NCBI GenBank assembly: GCA_963748405.1
Contig: CAVVIT010000011.1
Span: forward strand, 62,001-126,000
Reading direction: 5' to 3'
DNA length: 64,000 bases
From: Fen-1273 sp963748405
GTDB taxonomy: Bacteria; Bacteroidota; Ignavibacteria; UBA10030; UBA6906
Shown here: piece after piece, positions 1-9,743 of the stretch
Position numbering within the stretch: position 1 is the stretch's first letter
Layout of the letters: each line of letters opens with the position of its first letter
Translations under genes and position numbers: made by a program
The notes under the pieces: model-generated
What the model saw: the letters and a program-made list of their open reading frames with translations, nothing else
What the model was told of the DNA's origin: nothing
Databases searched by the model: none

Positions 1-405
1 CGGGGGATGAAGGCGCTGGACCTCGCGTTCGACCTGATCCTCTCGAGCCCCTACGCGCGCGCGAAAGAAACGGCGGAGATTGTCGCGCATGAATTCGGAC
101 TGGAGAAGGTGCTCGAGTTCTCCCCGCTTCTTTCCGTCGGCGGGGACGGACCCGCGCTCATTGCCGATCTTGCCTCGAGGGGGAACGGTCTGGAGAGCAT
201 TTTGCTGGTGGGACACGAGCCGCAGCTGAGCAGGATGATCTCGCACCTGCTCTCCGGGAACTCGGGACTTTCCATTACGATGAAAAAAGGGGGGCTCTGC
301 AAGCTCGATGTGCCGCGCCTCCGCTGGGCCAGGAGCGCGTCGCTCGAGTGGCTCCTGACGCCGTCCGCGCTCGTCCACATTGCCGCATCCCGGGACCGCG
401 GATGA
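1..405 (+). CDS. SixA-like histidine phosphatase, 5' end outside window
   Basis: This is the C-terminal part of a histidine phosphatase (phosphoglycerate-mutase fold) related to SixA, which removes phosphate from phosphohistidine on phosphotransfer proteins. The reading frame is open to base 1, so the N-terminal RHG catalytic motif lies upstream of the window. Visible family marks are the SSPYARAKETAEI helix and the second catalytic histidine in LLVGHEP. The ATG at 7 is internal, because a complete SixA needs about 25 to 30 more residues ahead of it. It ends 125 bases before the bat operon and does not look cotranscribed with it, since a promoter lies in the gap. Confidence 0.75.
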   Translation, partial: RGMKALDLAFDLILSSPYARAKETAEIVAHEFGLEKVLEFSPLLSVGGDGPALIADLASRGNGLESILLVGHEPQLSRMISHLLSGNSGLSITMKKGGLCKLDVPRLRWARSASLEWLLTPSALVHIAASRDRG

Positions 406-445
406 CCGCGTGTGCGGCCCCAGCCTGCTTGCCCCCCTCCGTTCG

Positions 446-474
446 TTGATTTTCGTCTTAAACCTTCCTAACTT
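446..474 (+). promoter_or_regulatory. Promoter of the moxR-bat operon
   Basis: TTGATT at 446-451 and TAACTT at 469-474 are separated by exactly 17 bases. The same 17-base spacing with similar hexamers recurs ahead of many genes in this window. It would start a transcript near 481, about 50 bases ahead of moxR. Confidence 0.55.
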
Positions 475-530
475 GTTAATCGTCCAATTTCGAATACCCC
501 GAGACCACTTCTGCAACCGGAGGAAGTTCC

Positions 531-1520
<990 letters not shown>

Positions 1521-1540
1521 CCTCGCGCAGGAACATTGCC

Positions 1541-2416
1541 ATGGACACGCGGGAGCTCCTCAGGAAAGTCCGCCGGATTGAGATCAAGACCCGGGGCGTC
1601 GTCAACCAGGTCTTCTCCGGGGAATACCACAGCGTCTTCAAGGGACGCGGGATGGAATTCTCCGAGGTGCGCGAATACCAGTTCGGCGACGACATCCGCA
1701 CGATCGACTGGAACGTGTCCGCACGGTTCAACCGTCCCTTCGTGAAAGTCTTCGAGGAAGAGAGGGAATTGACGGTCATGCTTGTCGTCGATTTCAGCAG
1801 CTCGGGGAATTTCGGATCGTCCCGCCAGACGAAGAACGAGATCGCCGCTGAGATTTGCGCCGTCCTGGCGTTCTCCGCGATTAAGAACAACGACAAGGTC
1901 GGCCTGATCCTGTTCACCGACAGGATCGAGACGTTCGTTCCCCCGAAGAAAGGGCGGGCGCACATTCTCCGCATCATCCGGGAGCTTGTGTCGTTCGACC
2001 CGGAAGGGACGGGGACGAACATCAGGCAGGCCCTCGAGTACTTCAACCACGTCACGAAGAAGCGTTCCATCGCGTTTCTCGTTTCGGACTTCATCGACCA
2101 GGGATACGACAGCATCCTCCGGGTAATCAGCCGGCGTCACGACGTGATCGCCGTCGAGCTCTCCGACCCGCGGGAGGAACAGCTGCCGGACGCGGGCATC
2201 ATCAAGCTTCGCGACGCCGAGACCGGCGCCGAGCGGTGGATCGATACCGGGGTCCCGTCCGTCCGGCGGGAGTTCGAAAAATTCTGGCAGACGCGCCGGG
2301 CCGCGAGGAGAGGATTGTTCCTCAGGAGCAAGGTGGATGCGATCCCGATCCGGGTCGACAGGCCGTATATCAAACCGATCGTCGATTTCTTCCAGCTGAG
2401 GGCGCGCAGGTGGTAA
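1541..2416 (+). CDS. DUF58 domain protein (VWA-like)
   Basis: Cytosolic protein of 291 residues with the DUF58 signature: a Y-x-x-G-D-x-x-R-x-I-D-W block (EYQFGDDIRTIDWN) followed by a VWA-like strand ending in DFSSS, a MIDAS-type metal site. DUF58 proteins are regular partners of MoxR ATPases. It lies 20 bases after moxR and its stop overlaps the GTG start of the next gene, so the three are probably translated from one message. There is no signal peptide or membrane segment. Confidence 0.9.
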   Translation: MDTRELLRKVRRIEIKTRGVVNQVFSGEYHSVFKGRGMEFSEVREYQFGDDIRTIDWNVSARFNRPFVKVFEEERELTVMLVVDFSSSGNFGSSRQTKNEIAAEICAVLAFSAIKNNDKVGLILFTDRIETFVPPKKGRAHILRIIRELVSFDPEGTGTNIRQALEYFNHVTKKRSIAFLVSDFIDQGYDSILRVISRRHDVIAVELSDPREEQLPDAGIIKLRDAETGAERWIDTGVPSVRREFEKFWQTRRAARRGLFLRSKVDAIPIRVDRPYIKPIVDFFQLRARRW

Positions 2417-3387
2417 TCCGGAACCCGAAAGCCCTCGTTGCGCTCCTGGCGGCGCTCCTGGTGTCCCCGGCGGCGGATGCCCAGGCGCCGCGACTCTCGG
2501 CGTACGCGCGGACCGACTCGTCGTCCTACCTTGTCGGCGACTGGATCACGCTGCGCGTGGATCTCGTCCACCCGAAGGGGGCGGTCCTGCGTCCCGCGCT
2601 CGGGGATTCCGCGGGGGGATTCCTCGTCCTGGAACGCCGCCCGGTGGTCCCGACGTCGGACACGACGAGCACGACGGCGGTCGTGTTGGCCAGATACGAT
2701 TCCGGCCGGGCGACGATCCCCCCGGTGGATTTTGCCGCCGCGATCCCCGGCGACACGGCGTCCCGCACCGTTTCCACGAACCCGGTCGTCCTCACGGTCC
2801 GCACCGTCGCGGTGGACACGAGCAAGGACTTTCGCGATCTCAAACCCCCGATGGCGATCCCTGTCTCGCTCGCGGACATGCTCGAGTACGGCGGCGGGGG
2901 AATACTCCTCGCGGCTCTTCTGTATGCGGGGTGGAGGTACTGGAGGCGCCGGAAGGCCCGGCGGAAGGGGGAACCGGCCTACGTCCCTCCCCCGCGTCCC
3001 GCGCACGAAATCGCGTTCGAACAGCTCGCGCTCCTGAAAGAGAAAAAGCTCTGGCAGCAGGGACTCGTCAAGCAGTACTACTCGGAGGCGACGGAGATTT
3101 TCCGCCGGTACCTGGAGAACCGCTACGCGCTCCAGGCGATGGAAGAGACGACCGACGAGATTCTCTCGGGGCTGAAGAAGCTCCGCTTCCCGGACGCCAT
3201 GCTCTCGACGGCGGAGCGGATACTGCGGAGGGCGGACCTTGTCAAGTTCGCCAAGTTCGAACCCGGGATCGCCGACCATGAAGAGATGCTCGTCGTGATC
3301 CGTGATTTCGTGGACAGGACGAAGATCGTCCAGATGACCCCGGCCTCCTCCGGGGAAGAAAAAGTGGCCGCGCATGCCGTGGAATAA
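2410..3387 (+). CDS. Exported single-pass membrane protein of the bat operon
   Basis: Unnamed protein of about 325 residues found between DUF58 and BatA in many bat operons. The frame is open further upstream, inside DUF58, but the GTG at 2410 gives a clean Sec signal peptide (LVALLAALLVSPAADAQA), so I chose it. An N-terminal periplasmic beta-rich half (BatD-like in style) is followed by one membrane segment near residues 160-177, a basic stop-transfer stretch, and a helical cytosolic tail with the motif YYSEATEIFRRYLENRY. That arrangement resembles the C-terminal part of BatD. The gene overlaps DUF58 by 7 bases and BatA by 14, indicating translational coupling. Function is inferred from context only. 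Confidence 0.8.
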   Translation: MVIRNPKALVALLAALLVSPAADAQAPRLSAYARTDSSSYLVGDWITLRVDLVHPKGAVLRPALGDSAGGFLVLERRPVVPTSDTTSTTAVVLARYDSGRATIPPVDFAAAIPGDTASRTVSTNPVVLTVRTVAVDTSKDFRDLKPPMAIPVSLADMLEYGGGGILLAALLYAGWRYWRRRKARRKGEPAYVPPPRPAHEIAFEQLALLKEKKLWQQGLVKQYYSEATEIFRRYLENRYALQAMEETTDEILSGLKKLRFPDAMLSTAERILRRADLVKFAKFEPGIADHEEMLVVIRDFVDRTKIVQMTPASSGEEKVAAHAVE

Positions 3388-4372
3388 CGTGACATTCGCC
3401 GATCCGGCGTATCTTGCGGGGCTGGCGGTCGTTCCCCTCCTTGTCGCGTGGTACATCCGGCGCGGCCGGGAAGCCACGACCCACTACCGGTTTTCGACGC
3501 TCCTCCCGTTCGCCGGCCTGAAGCCGACGATCAGGGAACGGCTCCGTCACCTCCCCTTCGTGTTTCGCATGATCGTCCTGTGCGTTCTCGTGATCGCGCT
3601 GGCCCGCCCGCAGACCACCTCCAGCGGGGAGAACGTCTACGCCGAGGGGATCGACATCGTGCTGCTCCTCGACATCTCCGGCAGCATGCTCGCCGAAGAC
3701 CTCCAGCCGAACAGGGTCGAAGCGGCGAAGGAGGTGGCCCAGAACTTCATCGACGGAAGAAAGAACGACAGGATCGGGCTCGTGATCTTCTCCGGCGAAA
3801 GCTTCACGCAGTGCCCGATGACGCTCGACTACAGGGTCCTCAAGAACCTTCTCCGCCAGGTGAAGCCGGGGATGGTGGAGGACGGCACCGCCATCGGCAT
3901 GGCGATCGCGCAGGGGGTGAATCGCCTGAAGGACAGCAAGGCCAAAAGCAAGGTCATGATCCTCCTCACGGACGGCGTGAACAACCGGGGGGAAATCGAT
4001 CCCATCACCGCCGCGCAGATCGCTCAGACGTTCGGCATCAGGATCTACACGATCGGCGTCGGCACGCAGGGGGAGGCCCCCTACCCGGTCATGACCCCCT
4101 TCGGCAAGAGGTACCAGAATATCCCCGCCGACGTCGACGAGAAAGCCCTGCAGCAGATCGCGGATATCACGAACGGACAGTATTTCCGGGCGACGAACAA
4201 CAGGACGCTCAAGCAGGTCTACGCGGAAATTGACCGGCTCGAAAAGACGCGCATCGAGGTCAAGGCGTACCGGTCGTACACGGAGCTGTTTTACGGATGG
4301 GCGCTCGCCGGGTGCATCGCGCTCCTCCTCGAGTTTTCTCTGAACGGTTCCATTCTCCGGAAGCTCCCGTGA
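3374..4372 (+). CDS. batA: BatA, VWA-domain membrane protein
   Basis: Inner-membrane protein of 332 residues with two N-terminal membrane segments (about 11-28 and 62-78), a VWA domain facing the periplasm or cytosol, and a C-terminal membrane segment. The MIDAS metal site is complete: DISGS at 100-104, then a conserved T and D further on (DGTAIG and LLTDG). It is a paralogue of the next gene. It starts inside the end of the preceding membrane-protein gene and stops one base before batB. Confidence 0.9.
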   Translation: MPWNNVTFADPAYLAGLAVVPLLVAWYIRRGREATTHYRFSTLLPFAGLKPTIRERLRHLPFVFRMIVLCVLVIALARPQTTSSGENVYAEGIDIVLLLDISGSMLAEDLQPNRVEAAKEVAQNFIDGRKNDRIGLVIFSGESFTQCPMTLDYRVLKNLLRQVKPGMVEDGTAIGMAIAQGVNRLKDSKAKSKVMILLTDGVNNRGEIDPITAAQIAQTFGIRIYTIGVGTQGEAPYPVMTPFGKRYQNIPADVDEKALQQIADITNGQYFRATNNRTLKQVYAEIDRLEKTRIEVKAYRSYTELFYGWALAGCIALLLEFSLNGSILRKLP

Positions 4373-4373
4373 G

Positions 4374-5426
4374 ATGATACGGTTCGCCCATATCGAATAC
4401 CTGTACGCGCTGGCGGTCCTTCCCGTGATGGTCCTGGCCTACTGGCTCTTCGCGCGCTCGAGGGCGAACGCCGCGGCCCGGTTCGGCAATCCGTCGATGC
4501 TGGAGCGTCTTGCGGGGGACGCCAGCCGGAGCAAACGGCTGGCGAAACTCGTCGTCCTCATGGCGGCCGTGGCGTGCCTTTTCGTCGCGCTGGCGAACCC
4601 GCGGATCGGGACCCGGCTCGAGGACGTGAAGCAGGAAGGGGTCGACATCTTCATCGCGCTCGACGTTTCCCTCAGCATGAAATCGGAGGACATCAAGCCC
4701 AACCGGCTGGAGAAGGCCAAGTTCGAAATCCGCAATCTCATCGGCCGGCTCGCCGGCGACAGGATCGGTCTCATCGTCTTTGCGGGAGAAGCGTTCACCC
4801 AGTTCCCCCTCACGACGGACTACAGCGCCGCGAACATGTTCCTCGATATCGTGGACGTGGACGCCGTCCCCGTGCCGGGAACGGACATCGGGTCCGCAAT
4901 CGAGCGCTCGGTGGAGTCGTTCGACTTCGAGGAGACGACGACGAAAGTCCTGATCATCATCACGGACGGCGAAAACACGGAAGGGGAGGTCTTCGATGCC
5001 GCCGAGGAGGCCGCGAAGAAGGGGGTGCTGATCTACACGATCGGGCTCGGGTCCCCGACGGGATCGCCGATTCCCGTCTACAACGCCGGGGGGCAGCAGG
5101 TGGACTTCAAGCGGGACAGGGCCGGCGCCGTCGTCATCAGCAAGCTCGACGAGGCCTCCCTGGAGAAACTCGCCTCGATCGGCGGGGGGAAGTATTTCCG
5201 GGGGACGAACGCGCAGGACGAGCTCGACGAAATTTACAAGAACATCAACGCGCTCCAGAAGAAGGAATTCGGGGTGAAGCAGTTCACGGACTACGAGGAC
5301 CGGTTCCAGTTCTTCCTGGTGCCCGCGATTCTCCTGCTCCTTCTCGAAGTGCTGATGACCGAACACAGGCTCCGGTGGCTGGCACGATGGAACCCGCTCA
5401 GGAAGCCCGGGGAGATTGAACCATGA
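4374..5426 (+). CDS. batB: BatB, VWA-domain membrane protein
   Basis: VWA-domain membrane protein of 350 residues and close paralogue of BatA. The MIDAS motif is DVSLS at 97-101, with the T of PGTDIGSA and D of IITDGEN completing it. N-terminal hydrophobic segments flank residues 10-28 and 58-74, and a last one (FFLVPAILLLLLEVL) lies near the C-terminus. Its stop codon overlaps the ATG of batC as ATGA. In Bacteroides and Leptospira relatives BatA and BatB form complexes; the partner here is an inference from synteny. Confidence 0.9.
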   Translation: MIRFAHIEYLYALAVLPVMVLAYWLFARSRANAAARFGNPSMLERLAGDASRSKRLAKLVVLMAAVACLFVALANPRIGTRLEDVKQEGVDIFIALDVSLSMKSEDIKPNRLEKAKFEIRNLIGRLAGDRIGLIVFAGEAFTQFPLTTDYSAANMFLDIVDVDAVPVPGTDIGSAIERSVESFDFEETTTKVLIIITDGENTEGEVFDAAEEAAKKGVLIYTIGLGSPTGSPIPVYNAGGQQVDFKRDRAGAVVISKLDEASLEKLASIGGGKYFRGTNAQDELDEIYKNINALQKKEFGVKQFTDYEDRFQFFLVPAILLLLLEVLMTEHRLRWLARWNPLRKPGEIEP

Positions 5427-6160
5427 TCGGCACATCGATGGCGGGGCGTACGGCGGCGCGCCGGGCGCTGTGTACGGCGGTCGTTCTCGCGCTCGCGGCC
5501 TGCGGCGCGGCGGCGCAGTCGACCCGCTCTCTCGTCAACGGCGGGAACGACCTGTACAGGGACCAGAAATTCAGCGACGCGGAGGTCAACTACCGCAAAG
5601 CGCTCGAAAAGGAGAAGGGGCTCGTCCAGGGGCATTTCAACCTGGGCGACGCGCTGACGAAGCAGGGGAAATTCGACGAGGCCGTGAAGGAATACGAGGA
5701 GGCGCGGACGAAGGCCGAAGGGAGCGACACGAAAGCGTACGCGAGCTACAATATCGGCAACACGCTGATGAAGCAGCAGAAGTACCAGGACGCGGTCCGG
5801 TCCTACATCGACGCGCTCAAGCTCGAGCCGAAAGACGGCGACGCGAAATACAACCTGTCCTACGCGCTCGAGAAGCTGAAGGTCCCCCCCCCGAAGCCCC
5901 AGAAGAACCAGGATAAGAAGGACCAGGACAAGAAAGACAAGGATAAAAAGGACCAGGACAAGAAGGACCAGCAGAAACAGCAGCAGAAGGACCAGCAGGA
6001 CAAACAGAAGCAGCCGCAGTCCCCGCAGCAGCAACAGAAACAGATGTCCCGGGCCGATGCGCAGAGGATACTCGACGTGTTGAAGAACAGCGAGAAAGAC
6101 GTGCAGAAAAAGCTGCATACCCGGCAGGCGGTGCGGCCGAAAACGGACAAAGACTGGTGA
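5423..6160 (+). CDS. batC: BatC, TPR protein
   Basis: Exported TPR protein of 245 residues. The N-terminus is a signal sequence ending LALAACGAAAQ; the LAAC could be a lipobox, so it may be a lipoprotein. Three TPR-like repeats span roughly residues 35-150 and are followed by an extreme K/D/Q-rich low-complexity tail (residues about 155-210) made of repeated KKDQDKKDK-type units. The ATG overlaps the batB stop (ATGA). Such charged linkers are usual in BatC and probably serve as a flexible tether. Confidence 0.88.
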   Translation: MIGTSMAGRTAARRALCTAVVLALAACGAAAQSTRSLVNGGNDLYRDQKFSDAEVNYRKALEKEKGLVQGHFNLGDALTKQGKFDEAVKEYEEARTKAEGSDTKAYASYNIGNTLMKQQKYQDAVRSYIDALKLEPKDGDAKYNLSYALEKLKVPPPKPQKNQDKKDQDKKDKDKKDQDKKDQQKQQQKDQQDKQKQPQSPQQQQKQMSRADAQRILDVLKNSEKDVQKKLHTRQAVRPKTDKDW

Positions 6161-8010
6161 TGCCCGAGGTGCAGACCGTGAAAAGGACGATGATGCTCCT
6201 GTGTGCGGCCGCCTTCCTGAGCGGAGCCGCCGCGGGACAGAATACCGATTTCCAGGCGTCGCTGGACAGGGCGCAGGTGGGAAGCGGCGAGCAGTTTACG
6301 CTCGTCTTCACGCTGACGAACGCGGGGACCGGCGGGGGGAAGAACCTGCAGCTCCCCGACCTGAGCAAATTTCACATCATGTCGGGGCCGAACGAATCCT
6401 CCGCCATGCAGATCGTCAACGGTGCCGTCTCGTCGTCCGTCACGTACAGCTATATCCTGCAGCCGAAGGAAACCGGGAAATTCACGATCGGCCCCGCGAC
6501 GATCGAGGCAGGGGGAAAGATTTTCAGGAGCGCTCCCCTGGCGATCGAGGTCATCAAGGGCTCCGCCCGTCCCCGGCAGGCGGCGGGAGGGCAGGACGAT
6601 GCGGCGGCGCAGATCGGGGACAACCTCTTCCTGAAAGCGACGGTGGACAGGACGCACGTTGTGCAGGGGGAGCAGGTCAACCTCGTTTTCAAGATCTACA
6701 CGAGGGTGTCGATCGCGAGCTATGCGGTGGAAAAGAACCCCACGATGACCGGGTTCTGGGGGGAGGACGTCGAAACCCCCAAAAACATCCAGACGAATCC
6801 GGAAACGATCAACGGAAAACAGTTCAGGGTCGGCATCATCAAGCGCATGGCCCTGTTCCCGACGCAGCCGGGGTCGCTCGAGGTCGGGCCGATGGAGGTG
6901 CAGACGTCGGTGCAGATCCAGGACCGCAAGTCCACGGATCCCTTCGAATCGTTCTTCCGCGATCCGTTCGGCCGGCAGGTCAACTACATGATCAGGAGCG
7001 ACGCGATTAAGATCAAAGTCGACCAGCTTCCGCCCGACCCCCCGGCCGACTTCAAAGGCGCTGTCGGGCAGTTCGCCATGAGCACGACCGTGGACAAGAA
7101 GACGACGCGGACCAACGAACCGGTGGACCTGAAGGTCACCGTCTCGGGAACGGGAAACATCAAGCTTATCGAATCCCCCGCCGTGGAGCTTCCGACCGAT
7201 TTCGAGCAGTATACGCCGAAGGTGTCCGACAACATCAACAGGACCGGGGACAGGATCTCCGGGAGCAAAACATTCGAATACCTGCTGATCCCGCGCTATC
7301 CGGGACTGAAGGTCATCAAGCCCGTGACGTTTTCGTATTACGATCCGGCGAAAGGGGAATACGTGAAACTCCGGTCCCCCCAGATCGACCTGAACGTCGA
7401 ACAGGGGACAGCCGCGGTCACGCCGCTGATCTCCGGGGGCTCCCAGGAAGACGTGCGTCTCCTCAGCCAGGACATCCGGTTCATCAAGCTGGGAGAAGGG
7501 GGCCTTGCGCGCAGGGGGGATCCTCTGCACGTGTCGGCCGTGTTCATCGCGGTGCTTCTCCTCCCCCTGGTGTGCGCCGGCGGGTCGCTCGTGTACGCGC
7601 GTCAGCGTCAGGCGGTCATGCTGGACCAGGCCGGCTACAGGAACAGGCGGGCGATCAAGGTTGCGCGGAAGGGGCTGAAGGCCGCGGAATACCTCCTGAA
7701 GGAGAAGGGCTCCTCGGGCGCCCCGGCGAGCAACCAGCGGCTCAGGTTCTACGGCGAAATTTCGAAAGCTCTCTGGAAGTATCTCGGGGACAAGCTGAAC
7801 ATTCCCCAGTCGGCCTTTTCCATCGAGGGGGCTGTCGCAGAGCTCGGTGCGCGCGGCGTGGCGCCCGCCCTCATCACGTCGCTCAAGGCGCTTCTTGAAA
7901 CGTGCGATCTCGCCCGGTTTGCGCCGACGAGCCTCGACCTCGCCGTCATGCAGAGAACCTACGACGAGGCCCAGCGCATCATCGTGGAACTGGAACGGAC
8001 ACTCAGATGA
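6160..8010 (+). CDS. batD: BatD, large exported membrane protein
   Basis: BatD family protein of about 616 residues: signal peptide (MMLLCAAAFLSGAAAG), several periplasmic immunoglobulin-like beta domains to about residue 450, one membrane segment near 457-478 (VFIAVLLLPLVCAGGSLVYA) and a cytosolic helical tail. I use the ATG that overlaps the batC stop as TGATG. A GTG at 6178 with GAGGTG seven bases upstream is a good alternative and gives a tighter signal peptide, so the first six residues are uncertain. It stops inside the start of batE (ATGA). Confidence 0.88.
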   Translation: MPEVQTVKRTMMLLCAAAFLSGAAAGQNTDFQASLDRAQVGSGEQFTLVFTLTNAGTGGGKNLQLPDLSKFHIMSGPNESSAMQIVNGAVSSSVTYSYILQPKETGKFTIGPATIEAGGKIFRSAPLAIEVIKGSARPRQAAGGQDDAAAQIGDNLFLKATVDRTHVVQGEQVNLVFKIYTRVSIASYAVEKNPTMTGFWGEDVETPKNIQTNPETINGKQFRVGIIKRMALFPTQPGSLEVGPMEVQTSVQIQDRKSTDPFESFFRDPFGRQVNYMIRSDAIKIKVDQLPPDPPADFKGAVGQFAMSTTVDKKTTRTNEPVDLKVTVSGTGNIKLIESPAVELPTDFEQYTPKVSDNINRTGDRISGSKTFEYLLIPRYPGLKVIKPVTFSYYDPAKGEYVKLRSPQIDLNVEQGTAAVTPLISGGSQEDVRLLSQDIRFIKLGEGGLARRGDPLHVSAVFIAVLLLPLVCAGGSLVYARQRQAVMLDQAGYRNRRAIKVARKGLKAAEYLLKEKGSSGAPASNQRLRFYGEISKALWKYLGDKLNIPQSAFSIEGAVAELGARGVAPALITSLKALLETCDLARFAPTSLDLAVMQRTYDEAQRIIVELERTLR

Positions 8011-8768
8011 CCAAGCGAACGATAGCACTGTTTCTCGTGATCCTCGCGGCGGCCGGCGGACTTCGCGCCCAGTCCCCCGAGGACATGCTTCGCCAGGCGA
8101 ACCAGCTTTACCAGCAGGGGAAATTCAGCGAGGCGCGCGACGCGTACGGGGCGATACTGAAGGGAGGATACGAGAGCCCCGAGCTCCTGTACAATCTCGG
8201 GAACGCCTGCTACAAGAGCGGATCCGTCCCGGGGGCGATCCTGAACTACGAGAGGGCGCGCAGGCTTCTGCCGGGAGACGACGATCTGCGCCACAACCTG
8301 CAGATCGCGAACATGATGATCACGGACAGGATCGAGCCGACCCCCCGGCTCTTCGTGTGGGACTACTGGGACGCGGTCAAGGCGTTTTTCTCGCTCACGT
8401 CGCTCACGCTGACCGTCTACCTCTTCTACGTCCTCGTCGCGGCGATGGCGTCCGTGTTCTTCCTGGCGCGGACATATGCCCTCCGCAAAGTCGCCGTCCT
8501 TGCCGGCTCCGGCTCACTCGTGCTGTTCCTGTTCTTCCTAGTCGTCTTCATCGCCCGTCTGGGCGACGTGACGAGGACCGACGAGGCGGTCGTCATGTCC
8601 CCGATCGTCACGGTCAAGAACTCGCCCGATCCCCGGAGCTCGGACGCATTCGTGCTTCACGGCGGGGTCAAGGTGCAGCTCATCGACCGGGTGGAAAGCT
8701 GGTCGAAAGTCCGTCTTGCCGACGGAAAGGTGGGGTGGCTCGAGGGATCGGCCGTCGAGGTGATCTAG
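8007..8768 (+). CDS. batE: BatE, TPR and SH3-domain membrane protein
   Basis: Last gene of the operon, 253 residues. A Sec signal (IALFLVILAAAGGLRAQ) precedes two TPR repeats (about 25-95). Two hydrophobic membrane segments follow (about 125-150 and 155-178), then a bacterial SH3-like domain (about 195-252) ending KVGWLEGSAVEVI. This is the standard BatE layout. The start is the ATG overlapping the batD stop as ATGA; the frame extends further upstream inside batD but with no signal peptide. Confidence 0.88.
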   Translation: MTKRTIALFLVILAAAGGLRAQSPEDMLRQANQLYQQGKFSEARDAYGAILKGGYESPELLYNLGNACYKSGSVPGAILNYERARRLLPGDDDLRHNLQIANMMITDRIEPTPRLFVWDYWDAVKAFFSLTSLTLTVYLFYVLVAAMASVFFLARTYALRKVAVLAGSGSLVLFLFFLVVFIARLGDVTRTDEAVVMSPIVTVKNSPDPRSSDAFVLHGGVKVQLIDRVESWSKVRLADGKVGWLEGSAVEVI

Positions 8769-8776
8769 CCCCCATC

Positions 8777-8805
8777 TTGGATTTCGCCGCTATTTTCACT
8801 ATATT
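8777..8805 (+). promoter_or_regulatory. Orphan promoter downstream of batE
   Basis: TTGGAT at 8777-8782 and TATATT at 8800-8805 are 17 bases apart. No gene on this strand starts downstream before the intrinsic terminator at 8895-8925. Confidence 0.5.
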
Positions 8806-8811
8806 TCCGGC

Positions 8812-8920
8812 CAGCGCGTACCGGAGATCCCCGGCGTGAATTCTTCCGCCCCCCGAAGTGTTCTTTGTATTGACGCAGACAACGCTGGACAACGGCCTCC
8901 GGGATTTGCGGGGGCTTTTT
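8812..8920 (+). ncRNA. Candidate small RNA between batE and lplA
   Basis: A promoter (8777-8805) and an intrinsic terminator (8895-8920) face the same way with about 110 bases between them. No convincing coding frame with a ribosome-binding site lies inside. The RNA ends at the last codon of the opposite-strand lplA gene, so its 3' end could also touch that message. This is a prediction from signals alone; the sequence matches no RNA family I recognise. Confidence 0.35.
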
Positions 8921-8925
8921 ATTTA
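8895..8925 (+). terminator. Intrinsic terminator after batE
   Basis: A 7-bp stem (8895-8901 with 8909-8915, one G-U pair) is followed directly by TTTTTATTT. It overlaps the stop codon of the opposite-strand lplA by a few bases and would end both the bat message and the candidate small RNA. Confidence 0.6.
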
Positions 8926-9665
8926 TACGTCCACGAAGGATCGAGGTACTTCTCCCGGGCGAGCCGGCCGGTCTCTTCGACGGGGATGTCCGTGGCGGTG
9001 AGATCCGCCCCCCAAGTCCGCCGGAGAGCGTCTTTCAGCGTCTCCGCGCTGATCCGGAGGTTGCGGAGGAATTCGGTGTGCGGGCGCCCCTGCCTGTACT
9101 CCGGCTGCCGGGAGGGGAATGGAAGAAGGTCTTCCAGAAGCGCGAAATCAAGATGCAGAAGTATGCATCCGTGAAAGAGGATTGTGCGAAGCCTCCGGCG
9201 CTGGGCATTCCCGGAGATCTTCCGGACGCCGATCGTGAGATCGCTGTGCCCGCTGACGAGGACCGGTTCTCCGGTGAGCGCGCGTATGGCACCGGCGTTT
9301 CGCGTGAGCACGTACCCGTTCGTCGAACCGGCGTTCCCGAGGCGCGCGTCGTGGCCGATATTCAACACGAGCGAAAAATTCAGACAGCCGGGAGCCTGGA
9401 TGACGGTCCCCCCGCCGCTGGAGCGGCGGAAGACGGGGATCCCGCGCGCCATGCAGGCGTCGAGACGGACTTCGCGCCCGGGGATGTTGGTTCGCCCGAG
9501 GACGACGCACGGCTCCTGCGGTTCCCAGAAACGGAGAAATCCGTCTCCGGGTTCCTCCTCTCTCATGTTCAGCAGGGCTTCGTCGAGCGCGAGCTGAAGG
9601 GGGGCCGCCGGGGGTGAATACCCGACGAACCGGATGGAGCCCGACGGAGCGGATGGTTCCTGCAA
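8919..9665 (-). CDS. lplA: Lipoate-protein ligase A family
   Basis: Enzyme of the LplA/LipM (BPL_LplA_LipB) family that attaches lipoyl groups to lysine of 2-oxoacid dehydrogenase E2 subunits. Recognisable marks are LALDEALLN near the N-terminus, RRSSGGGTVIQ, and the catalytic-lysine block VRKISGNAQRR. About 248 residues, close to the short LplA/lipoyl-octanoyl transferase class. No ATG or GTG precedes the conserved region in frame, so the start is set at a TTG (9665-9663); this is uncertain. The gene is divergent from the pyruvate dehydrogenase cluster, whose E2 is its obvious substrate. Whether it is a ligase using free lipoate or an octanoyltransferase cannot be decided here. Confidence 0.85.
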   Translation of the reverse strand: MQEPSAPSGSIRFVGYSPPAAPLQLALDEALLNMREEEPGDGFLRFWEPQEPCVVLGRTNIPGREVRLDACMARGIPVFRRSSGGGTVIQAPGCLNFSLVLNIGHDARLGNAGSTNGYVLTRNAGAIRALTGEPVLVSGHSDLTIGVRKISGNAQRRRLRTILFHGCILLHLDFALLEDLLPFPSRQPEYRQGRPHTEFLRNLRISAETLKDALRRTWGADLTATDIPVEETGRLAREKYLDPSWTYK

Positions 9666-9666
9666 T

Positions 9667-9695
9667 TTGAATGAGTAGATGGAATACGGTACATT
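9667..9695 (+). promoter_or_regulatory. Promoter of the pyruvate dehydrogenase cluster
   Basis: TTGAAT at 9667-9672 and TACATT at 9690-9695 have a 17-base spacer. A 7-bp inverted repeat (9699-9705 with 9709-9715) lies at the predicted transcript start, about 30 bases before the E1 gene, and could be an operator or a 5' stem. Confidence 0.5.
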
Positions 9696-9743
9696 AAACG
9701 TCGCCCCCGGCGACGCCTCCGATCTCACAACACCGGCACCGCG

